This document shows, in pieces, positions 1-6,148 of a DNA stretch of 9,528 bases. Made by a program: the position numbers and the translations under genes. The stretch lies in contig JAFTTD010000155.1 in assembly GCA_017466965.1 (NCBI GenBank), positions 1-9,528 on the forward strand, read 5' to 3'. Under the pieces are notes generated by a model. It saw only the letters and a list, made by a program, of their open reading frames with translations, was not told the origin of the DNA and ran no database searches. The DNA comes from Bacteroidaceae bacterium. Its GTDB lineage: Bacteria; Bacteroidota; Bacteroidia; Bacteroidales; Bacteroidaceae. How positions within the stretch are numbered: position 1 is the stretch's first letter; each line of letters opens with the position of its first letter.

Positions 1-2484
1 CTGTTTCTTGTGTAGCACAACTCCAAAGTCCGGTTCATAATTACCAATAGGTGTTGGAATCTTATACCATGTAGGGAACTTCAAGAAACATAAAACATCC
101 GTATTGGTAGTGCTATCTGCTTTCCTGGCAAACTCCTTTTCATATCCACTATCATAAAGTGTCTTGTCCCATAATCCATGATTGGGCGTATCTATGTAGT
201 TTTCACATCCATCTTTAATGAAGTCTGCAAAATTAAATTCAAAGCTACCACCTGTCGGTGTATATTCTGCACAACGGACTAATTCATCAAGCTGCACTTG
301 ACGAATCTTAAAGGCTGCTTGCTCAATATACACTGGTGGATTCTTGATATATTCACCTGCATTACTAATTCCACGTAGAATCTTCATTACAGAAAGATAG
401 CATAAACCGGTTTTTTCACTTAGGTCTTCCACTAAATCTTGTGGATTGAAACGTCCATGAAGTTTATAAATTTCAGAACCGTTATTCTCGATATTATCTA
501 AATTGCTTATATCATTGACCGTATAACTGGTGACTTCCGCGATATAGTCATTGATGCGGATAGCATTCAGTTCTTCTATGCTGCGGCGAATGAGTTCAGT
601 TTCGTCCAAGTGTACACGATAGGTAGTTTTCTTGGCTACCATGTTCCAAAATCTACGAAAGACATTCATGAATGTTTCGTCTTTCTTGATACGGAATGTT
701 ACTCTATTCTTATGTTGTCCCTTATGGGTGTGCTTTATCTTTGCACCAGCATTGCTTGAACCGTATGCTTTTTCATTTTCATTCTGATAACTACGTGCAA
801 AGGTTTCGTAAGTCTCATTAGGAACAACTGTAAGTTGATTAAGAATTGCATCATCAGGTGTATCTTCTTTATCGTAAACACGTTCACCTTGCTGATTTAC
901 GCATATACGAAGTCCACGACCTATTTCCTGACGTTTCTTATTTTCCGAATAACTTTCGTTCAGGGTTGCTATCCCAAATACATTCGGATTATCCCATCCA
1001 ACTCCAAGAGCTGAATGAGAAAATATAAATTCTCTTGGTGATTCAAATGAAAGAAGACGTTGTTTATCATGAAGGATTTCATTATATATTTCCTTGTTTG
1101 ACATACATGACTTTTCGTTGTCTGTCAATTCTCCAGAGCTTGTCTTTGCAAAATAGAAGCCTTGAACAGCTGTTACTTCTGCATCTGTTGGTTGCTGATT
1201 GTTATTAAATTCAGCAAAGACTTCTCTATATTTTTGCTCAAAGATATTCTTAATGATTGGACGTTCAGAACTCATATAGTTAGCAACTCTATCAATGAAT
1301 ATCAAAGACAGATTCTTTATTCCCAGAGGTCTTAACCGTTCTTTGTTTTGGAAATGACGACGAATAAGCCATTCTAATTGTAGAGACCAAATCTGTTCTT
1401 TATTAGCGGATGAAGTTCCTTCGACAATAGAAGAACCATTTTCAAACTCAACATGATATTTACGATCGACCATCTTCTTTTGAATACGCTTGATGGTAAA
1501 GTCTCTGTAAGACTCATTTCCTGATTTATCGGCAATATTGTCACCAACTTTTAGCCAACCAGAGTCTTTGTATTCAAAACGGCCTTTTGTTTTGTTCAAC
1601 TTCCAATACTTCATTTTTACTTTTAGAGTGGTCTTAGAAGCCTCACCTTGGGTTACCTCCATCTTCATCGTTGCTTCATCATTACTTTCAGCAACTGTTA
1701 GCACTTCGATTTTCTTTACCAAACCTAAGCGATAGCTTTCAGATGGAGTTAGTTGATACAGTACATTCATCTTTTCTGCATGTGTGGCAGAATAACGGAA
1801 TTTGAAAAGAGGTTCCAATTGAGCCAGCCATGCTTTAGAATTATCTGTATCCATACCCTCCTGTGGTTCGTCCATAAAGATGATAGGATGAGTATGGGCT
1901 ATTGCTTTCAAATACGATTCATTATTGAAAAGTCCTTCCCGTTCACTTTGATTGAGGATCCTATCATCAGAATTAAATGACGCAATCGTCATTACCATAA
2001 TTTGAGGAGTATCCTGTGTAATAAAATCACGAAGTTTACTCAAATTGGAGCTATCATATACAAACGCATTCGCTTGTATATCATACTTATCTTCAAGTTG
2101 TTCTTTGAAATTATAAAATGTGTCTATTGTACCCTGGCGTATAGGTATAGATGGAACAAGTACAATAAACTTTGTCAATCCATATTCCTTATATAATTCG
2201 CAAGCTGTTTGTATATAAGTAAGGGTCTTACCTGTACCTGTTTCCATTTCAATACACGCATCATTGGATTCAATAAAACATGATTTGGTAGCTGGTATAT
2301 TATTTTCGGTAATAATTCGCTTTATGTTGTTCATCAAATCCTGATGTGAAAGAGAACACACGTTAGAATGGATGTCTTCTATATGGGCATTATCGTATGT
2401 ATTTCTCTCCATGCCACGAAAAACCTCCACCACACTGTGTATGGCAGTTATTTGATGCTGAGGGTTTTCTAATTTAAATATCAT
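1..2484 (-). CDS. res: Type III restriction enzyme, helicase/endonuclease subunit Res (partial, C-terminus beyond window)
   Basis: An open frame of 828 codons runs without a stop from ATG 2484 to the left edge. It reads as the Res subunit of a type III restriction-modification system, an ATP-driven SF2 translocase fused to a nuclease. Visible motifs in order: Walker A METGTGKT (residues about 79-87, Lys86), Walker B MDEPQ (Asp205) followed by RYSATH (SAT at 232-234), motif V region GVGWDNPNVF (about 495-504) and motif VI QEIGRGLR (519-526). DEPQ plus RYSATH is typical of type III Res rather than type I HsdR. Near the edge YEPDFGVV (PD at 818-819) looks like the start of the PD-(D/E)xK nuclease motif; the (D/E)xK half lies outside. 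The start is the first ATG after an in-frame TAG at 2506-2508. There is no clear Shine-Dalgarno. The partner mod gene is not upstream, so it would have to lie to the left. The gene is more AT-rich than the men genes, which fits an acquired defence gene. Confidence 0.88.
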   Translation of the reverse strand, partial: MIFKLENPQHQITAIHSVVEVFRGMERNTYDNAHIEDIHSNVCSLSHQDLMNNIKRIITENNIPATKSCFIESNDACIEMETGTGKTLTYIQTACELYKEYGLTKFIVLVPSIPIRQGTIDTFYNFKEQLEDKYDIQANAFVYDSSNLSKLRDFITQDTPQIMVMTIASFNSDDRILNQSEREGLFNNESYLKAIAHTHPIIFMDEPQEGMDTDNSKAWLAQLEPLFKFRYSATHAEKMNVLYQLTPSESYRLGLVKKIEVLTVAESNDEATMKMEVTQGEASKTTLKVKMKYWKLNKTKGRFEYKDSGWLKVGDNIADKSGNESYRDFTIKRIQKKMVDRKYHVEFENGSSIVEGTSSANKEQIWSLQLEWLIRRHFQNKERLRPLGIKNLSLIFIDRVANYMSSERPIIKNIFEQKYREVFAEFNNNQQPTDAEVTAVQGFYFAKTSSGELTDNEKSCMSNKEIYNEILHDKQRLLSFESPREFIFSHSALGVGWDNPNVFGIATLNESYSENKKRQEIGRGLRICVNQQGERVYDKEDTPDDAILNQLTVVPNETYETFARSYQNENEKAYGSSNAGAKIKHTHKGQHKNRVTFRIKKDETFMNVFRRFWNMVAKKTTYRVHLDETELIRRSIEELNAIRINDYIAEVTSYTVNDISNLDNIENNGSEIYKLHGRFNPQDLVEDLSEKTGLCYLSVMKILRGISNAGEYIKNPPVYIEQAAFKIRQVQLDELVRCAEYTPTGGSFEFNFADFIKDGCENYIDTPNHGLWDKTLYDSGYEKEFARKADSTTNTDVLCFLKFPTWYKIPTPIGNYEPDFGVVLHKKQ

Positions 2485-2536
2485 TTTAGCACATTTATTA
2501 TGCAACTATTCTTTTTTAATTACCAAATCTTGATTA

Positions 2537-2544
2537 CAAAGATA
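2537..2544 (-). promoter_or_regulatory. Probable Bacteroidetes -7 box for res (proximal)
   Basis: On the minus strand this reads TATCTTTG, an exact match to the Bacteroidetes -7 consensus TAnnTTTG. Transcription would start around 2530, about 45 bases before the res ATG at 2484. A TTTG 22 bases upstream (part of the distal box at 2567-2574) could act as the -33 element, although the spacing is slightly long. Inferred from consensus only. Confidence 0.55.
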
Positions 2545-2566
2545 CGTAAATAAATCCCATTACTGC

Positions 2567-2574
2567 CAAAGATA
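2567..2574 (-). promoter_or_regulatory. Second TATCTTTG box upstream of res (distal)
   Basis: This is a second identical TATCTTTG on the minus strand, 30 bases upstream of the first. It may be an alternative -7 box giving a longer leader, or its TTTG may serve as the -33 element for the proximal promoter. The sequence alone does not decide between these. Confidence 0.35.
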
Positions 2575-2692
2575 TAAATAATTTATTGAATTAGGTCAAC
2601 ATGGAAACCTATTGGAGGATTTTATGAAAAATATGAATTTTGTCGGGTTGCATAATATGCTGGAATAGTAAAAAAGAAGAAGGGAAGATAAC

Positions 2693-2721
2693 AAAAAGGG
2701 TGCATCATTTCGACACACCCT
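2693..2721 (-). terminator. Intrinsic terminator of the tryptophanase/TPL-family lyase gene
   Basis: On the minus strand the 10-bp stem AGGGTGTGTC / GATGCACCCT pairs fully, with two G-U wobbles, around the 5-base loop GAAAT. The arms are at 2712-2721 and 2697-2706. TTTTTGTT follows directly. The hairpin begins about 15 bases after the lyase stop codon (2736-2738). On the plus strand there is no T-run after the stem, so it acts on the lyase transcript only. It should separate the lyase from res, supporting a separate res promoter. Confidence 0.88.
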
Positions 2722-2735
2722 ATTTCAGTATTTAT

Positions 2736-4181
2736 TTATAAAGAATCTCCGAAGTCCTCACGGAACTTTTGTGCTAATTTCTCTTGCCAGTCGCCTATTG
2801 GCTGCAAGCGTCCGAAGAAGAAACGCAAAACCTTTGGTTCGTCCTCCCACTTTAGTCCACCAATTAGTTCGCGATTGTCGTAAACCCACTTCACACGGTC
2901 AATGCAGTATTTGAGCTGAGAAAGCGTGAACACGCGGCGAGGCACAGCCAGACGCACAAGCTCCATATCTGCATATCTCTCAGACCCGTCAGGGTTGCGC
3001 TGTTCAGAAAGCGTTCCGCGCTCCATACCTCTCACACCTCCGGCAATGTATAACGCCGTTGCAAGCGCTGCAGCCGGATACTGGCTCTGCGGAATATGAG
3101 GAAGAATCTCCTTTGCATTGATATGCGCTCCAAGTCCTCCTGCAGGCTTCACCATTGGCACCCCATACTTGTCAAGCTCTTCAACCATATATTGTATGAA
3201 CTGCGGTCCTTGGCTAATATATTCCATGTCAAGAGTTTCGCGCAGACCGACAGCCATAGCTTCCATTGAACGCACTTCCATACCTCCATAAGTAAGGAAT
3301 CCTTCATAAAGAGGGATAAACTCCTTCATTCTCAGGATGAAGTCTTCGTTATGTGAAATTATGGCACCACCACGTGCAAATCCGAGCTTGCGTGCAGAGA
3401 AGTATATAATATCCATCACCTCTGCAAGTTTGTGCATAATATCCTTAATAGTCATATTCTTGCACATTTCCTCACGAGTCTTCATGAAATACAGATTGTC
3501 CTGCAACAACGATGCATCAAGAATGCTCAATATGCCGTTCTCTTTACATACTTCAGCCACTTCAAGCATATTAGCAAGGCTGACAGGCTGTCCGCCAATG
3601 AGGTTTGTTCCTGCCTCAATACGCACAAACGCAATGTTCTTGGCACCAAGTTCCTGGATAATCTGCTTCATGCGCGGAATATCAAAGTTTCCCTTGAACG
3701 GTTCTGTACTGTCTGTCACAAGTCCTTCAGCTCCTACCAGCTCAATCACGCTTCCTCCCATGCGGGTGATGTGAGCCTTAGTTGTTGTGAAATGGAAGTT
3801 CATCAGCACAAACTGTCCTGGCTTCACAAATGTCTCAGCAAGAATATTCTCGCAAGCACGTCCCTGATGAGCAGGAAGGAAGTTTCTAACTCCAAACACC
3901 TCGTCAATAGCATCAATCAGACGGTTGCAGGTTTCCGAACCAGCGTATGAGTCATCTGCTATACCCATAGCAGCCACCTGATTGTCACTCATGGCATTAA
4001 CTCCCGAATCGGTAAGCATATCCATAAACACATCTTTGTTCTGCAGAAGGAACGTATTATTACCAGCCTCCTTCATTTTCTGCAAGCGTTCCTCCACAGG
4101 CAAAAGATTGAGTTTCTGAACCACCCTTACCTTGTGCATTTCCATTGGAACCTGCTCCTCTGAATCATAAAATTTAATCAT
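2736..4181 (-). CDS. PLP-dependent beta-eliminating lyase, tryptophanase/tyrosine phenol-lyase family (substrate uncertain, TPL-like residues)
   Basis: A protein of 481 residues, close to the usual length of tryptophan indole-lyase (TnaA) and tyrosine phenol-lyase (TPL). These cytoplasmic enzymes split the aromatic amino acid to pyruvate, ammonia and indole or phenol. Family marks: LTDSG (56-60), SYAG with Tyr79, HQGR (105-108), TNLIGGQPVS with Asn193, Asp222 facing the PLP nitrogen, the Schiff-base lysine in SARK (Lys265), VPRR (413-416) for the substrate carboxylate, and EPKVLRFF (448-455). Compared from memory, Thr132, Arg388 and Phe454 match TPL Thr124, Arg381 and Phe448, where tryptophanases have Asp, Val/Ile and His. 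However, Leu225 replaces the usual Arg of D-[AS]-[TA]-R and Leu350 replaces the His of GGH. It would probably be auto-annotated tnaA. The longer reading from ATG 4247 is rejected because that codon lies upstream of the promoter box at 4234-4241. No tnaC-like leader peptide is visible. A terminator follows the stop. Confidence 0.88.
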   Translation of the reverse strand: MIKFYDSEEQVPMEMHKVRVVQKLNLLPVEERLQKMKEAGNNTFLLQNKDVFMDMLTDSGVNAMSDNQVAAMGIADDSYAGSETCNRLIDAIDEVFGVRNFLPAHQGRACENILAETFVKPGQFVLMNFHFTTTKAHITRMGGSVIELVGAEGLVTDSTEPFKGNFDIPRMKQIIQELGAKNIAFVRIEAGTNLIGGQPVSLANMLEVAEVCKENGILSILDASLLQDNLYFMKTREEMCKNMTIKDIMHKLAEVMDIIYFSARKLGFARGGAIISHNEDFILRMKEFIPLYEGFLTYGGMEVRSMEAMAVGLRETLDMEYISQGPQFIQYMVEELDKYGVPMVKPAGGLGAHINAKEILPHIPQSQYPAAALATALYIAGGVRGMERGTLSEQRNPDGSERYADMELVRLAVPRRVFTLSQLKYCIDRVKWVYDNRELIGGLKWEDEPKVLRFFFGRLQPIGDWQEKLAQKFREDFGDSL

Positions 4182-4233
4182 AATCTGTATATTTTTATTA
4201 TATAATTTAATTTTTTTATTCCGTTGTTTTTTG

Positions 4234-4241
4234 CAAATATA
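4234..4241 (-). promoter_or_regulatory. Probable -7 box for the lyase gene
   Basis: On the minus strand this reads TATATTTG, matching the Bacteroidetes TAnnTTTG consensus. Transcription would begin near 4229, leaving a leader of about 48 AT-rich bases before ATG 4181. No clear -33 TTTG is seen at the expected distance. The box supports the start at 4181 over the upstream ATG at 4247. Confidence 0.55.
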
Positions 4242-4346
4242 AAGCATTACAACGATATTAGCTGTAAAAATGACACAAAATTATTATTTTTTACAGCAAA
4301 AAGATACAAATTCGTAAAATCTATTGTATTTCGACTTCTCTATTTT

Positions 4347-4383
4347 AAGGTTATAAGGTTTTGAGGTTGTAAGGTTTTAAGGT
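4347..4383. repeat. 8-bp tandem repeat, unit AAGGTTNT
   Basis: Units begin at 4347, 4355, 4363, 4371 and 4379, an exact 8-base period: AAGGTTAT, AAGGTTTT, GAGGTTGT, AAGGTTTT, then partial AAGGT. It lies between two divergent genes, outside any reading frame. Its function is unknown. Short octamer runs of this kind are, as I recall, common between genes in Bacteroidales. Confidence 0.75.
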
Positions 4384-4395
4384 AGGCTATCATAA

Positions 4396-4484
4396 TTCAT
4401 AATTGGCTTCGCCTCCAATCGGCTGCACTCGGCATAATTCAAGTAAACTTGATTCTGCTCTCATTTGCACGATTGTTCATAATT
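4396..4484. repeat. Possible small dispersed intergenic repeat flanked by TTCATAATT direct repeats
   Basis: TTCATAATT occurs at 4396-4404 and again at 4476-4484, enclosing about 70 bases that are richer in GC than their surroundings. Inside are two inverted repeats: ATTGG/CCAAT around an 8-base loop (4402-4419) and TCAAGT-AA-ACTTGA (4439-4452). The enclosed segment resembles a sequence I recall as recurring between genes in Prevotella and Bacteroides genomes, but that is memory rather than a search. It could be a MITE-like relic. No transposase is present. Confidence 0.4.
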
Positions 4485-4569
4485 AAAAACTTAACACCTC
4501 TCCTCCCCCTCTTTAACTTCAAATAGAAAAAGAATCAATAAATTATATTACTACTTTTGAGAATTTGCC

Positions 4570-4577
4570 TATCTTTG
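4570..4577 (+). promoter_or_regulatory. Probable -7 box for the men operon
   Basis: TATCTTTG matches the TAnnTTTG consensus on the plus strand, 64 bases before the first men start codon at 4642. Transcription would begin near 4583. TTTG is present at 4556-4559 and 4564-4567, but neither is at the usual -33 distance. This is the only obvious promoter before the run of men genes. Confidence 0.5.
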
Positions 4578-4641
4578 CGATACGCCAAACTTTCAACTTG
4601 TCTGTTACGACAAGAGGCAGTGTTAAAAACCAGGAAAAGAT

Positions 4642-5076
4642 ATGCTTACAGATAAAGAATGTGAATTTCTCAATTCCCGTATGAAAGGAACAATGATTGA
4701 AGCCTTAGGGATAAAGTTTCTTCCTTCAGACGATGATGTGGCACTGGCAGAGATGCCTATATGTGATGCCACGAGACAGTATTTCGGCATACTCCACGGC
4801 GGAGCGTCCCTTACTCTCGCCGAAACTATAGCCGGAGCAGGTTCGCTGCACATCACAGGATATGAGGAGGGAACCAAAGTGTGCGGAGTACAAGTGTCAG
4901 GAAATCATGTGTCCATGTCAGATACACAAGGCAAGGTATTTGGTCGCGCCACTCTTGTCAGCGCCGGACGTTCCATTCATGTTTGGAATGTGGATGTTGT
5001 TGGTGAAGACGGCAGACTTTTGTCAACAGAAAGGGTGATAAACCGCATTTTGCACGATGGAAAGAAGAATCAATGA
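4642..5076 (+). CDS. menI: Hotdog-fold thioesterase, probable 1,4-dihydroxy-2-naphthoyl-CoA hydrolase (MenI)
   Basis: A protein of 144 residues, the size of single-domain PaaI/YdiI-type acyl-CoA thioesterases. The family active-site stretch is plain: GILHGGASLTLAE (residues 49-61), with HGG at 52-54 and the likely catalytic Glu61. This is followed by VSGNHV (85-90) and a basic, aromatic C-terminal strand (GRSIHVWNV) that usually contacts CoA. In E. coli the closely similar YdiI/MenI hydrolyses DHNA-CoA to DHNA. Here the gene opens the men operon and overlaps menF by 20 bases, so the same job is inferred from context. The fold is sure; the exact substrate is not, because relatives such as EntH act on other acyl thioesters. 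ATG 4642 is preceded by AGGAAAAG, a weak ribosome-binding match that is unusual in this window. Confidence 0.85.
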   Translation: MLTDKECEFLNSRMKGTMIEALGIKFLPSDDDVALAEMPICDATRQYFGILHGGASLTLAETIAGAGSLHITGYEEGTKVCGVQVSGNHVSMSDTQGKVFGRATLVSAGRSIHVWNVDVVGEDGRLLSTERVINRILHDGKKNQ

Positions 5077-6148
5077 CATTATTGACGGTGCTTTAGCATA
5101 CGCAATGTTCCGATTGCCATTCTCAGACGAATGTACCATTGTGGCACAGACTGAAGGCGTGATAGAAACATTTGGCAAATGTGCAGACCTTAATGGCAAG
5201 CGCGGCTTCGTGATGATTCCGTTTGCTCCGGCCGACGATATGCCTATAGTGCTTATACGTCCCGATGTGGAATGTCATGTCCAGGTGCCCTGTGCTGACG
5301 AATCAACAGCAGCCTGCTTACGGAAGGCAGAACAGACTGAGTCAGCCTGTTCAGACGAGTATGCTCACGCCTTCAATCGTTTCCACAAAGCGCTGAACGA
5401 AGGAGATTTCACTAAATTAGTGCTTTCACGCAATGTTAAAAGGCATGCGAAAAGCACAGACTTGATAAAGACATTTATCCAAACGTGTATATCATATCCG
5501 CGGATGATGGTTTACTTATGCCGTTTGCCCGACGGGGAACACTGGATAGGCTGTACTCCTGAAATACTGCTTTCAGGCAGAAAGTCACACTATCGGACTA
5601 TGGCGCTGGCTGGCACCATGCCAATGACAGACAACAACAGGGCTGAGAAGGCTGCATGGAGCGAAAAGAACAGAAAGGAGCAACAGATTGTTGCCGACTA
5701 CGTAAGGGATTGCATATCACCCTTTGCTTCTGTCATAGAAGAAGAGGGTCCCTACTCTTCCCGTGCCGGACAACTTCTTCACCTGAAGACAGACTTTCAT
5801 TTCACTCCTTCATGGCTACGCATGGGAGAGAACGCATCAGAACGCTTGTGCGAACTCATAGACCGCCTCCATCCTACTCCGGCTGTATGCGGATTACCCA
5901 AGGCAGAAGCCCAAAAGTTCATCATCGCCAACGAAGGATATGGAGGACGACGCTATTATTCAGGCGTGACAGGCATGCTTGACGCTGACGGACAGACCGA
6001 CCTCTACGTGAACCTCCGCTGCGCCAGCATACGAGGGCACGAAGCCACTCTGTATGCCGGAGGCGGCATACTCACCTCCTCTACAATGGAATCGGAATGG
6101 ATGGAAACAGAAGAAAAACTTAAAACCATTTGGAATGTTCTCCACTAA
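5057..6148 (+). CDS. menF: Isochorismate synthase MenF
   Basis: A protein of 363 residues that converts chorismate to isochorismate, the entry step of menaquinone synthesis. The C-terminal two thirds is a chorismate-binding domain: KLVLSR with the likely water-activating Lys120, CTPE (166-169), TMALAGT (181-187), a KEQQ stretch with Glu208, HPTPAVCGLPK (272-282), RRYYSGVTG (298-306), AGGGI (334-338) and ESEWMETEEK (345-354), which supplies the acidic Mg2+ ligands. It is shorter than E. coli MenF (about 430 residues), mainly in the N-terminal part. Isochorismate synthase is preferred over anthranilate or aminodeoxychorismate synthase because of the motifs and because the next gene is menD. The start at 5057 overlaps the thioesterase gene by 20 bases; the next in-frame Met is residue 17, so the exact start is not certain. 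Overlaps on both sides suggest translational coupling. Confidence 0.93.
   Translation: MERRINDIIDGALAYAMFRLPFSDECTIVAQTEGVIETFGKCADLNGKRGFVMIPFAPADDMPIVLIRPDVECHVQVPCADESTAACLRKAEQTESACSDEYAHAFNRFHKALNEGDFTKLVLSRNVKRHAKSTDLIKTFIQTCISYPRMMVYLCRLPDGEHWIGCTPEILLSGRKSHYRTMALAGTMPMTDNNRAEKAAWSEKNRKEQQIVADYVRDCISPFASVIEEEGPYSSRAGQLLHLKTDFHFTPSWLRMGENASERLCELIDRLHPTPAVCGLPKAEAQKFIIANEGYGGRRYYSGVTGMLDADGQTDLYVNLRCASIRGHEATLYAGGGILTSSTMESEWMETEEKLKTIWNVLH

Larger units (their letters stand above)
4248..4569. other. Divergent intergenic region, no gene seen
   Basis: This is the stretch between the lyase promoter and the men promoter. No coding sequence is supported on either strand. From left to right it holds an AT-rich segment (4248-4340), an octamer tandem repeat (4347-4383), a structured segment flanked by TTCATAATT copies (4396-4484), a pyrimidine-rich run around 4495-4520 and another AT-rich segment. 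It could carry regulatory sites for either gene, but no known operator or riboswitch was recognised. Confidence 0.6.

Noticed and set aside
846..2196. Several 60-75 residue plus-strand frames opposite res
   Set aside because: The continuous minus-strand Res frame with all helicase motifs in order explains this region.
2575..2690. A small gene or RNA in the spacer between the lyase terminator and the res promoter
   Set aside because: It is AT-rich, without a supported frame or stable structure.
3337..3950. Plus-strand open frames of 145 and 172 residues opposite the lyase gene
   Set aside because: They mirror the highly conserved lyase on the minus strand and resemble no protein family.
4182..4233. 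A TnaC-like leader peptide controlling the lyase
   Set aside because: The roughly 48-base predicted leader has no short frame with Trp or Pro codons and no attenuator hairpin.
4182..4247. 22-residue N-terminal extension of the lyase from ATG 4247
   Set aside because: The extra residues are low-complexity Lys/Asn/Ile, have no family counterpart, and the codon lies upstream of the TATATTTG promoter box.
6054..6134. 27-residue N-terminal extension of MenD
   Set aside because: It lies wholly inside menF in another frame; the MenD family similarity begins after ATG 6135.
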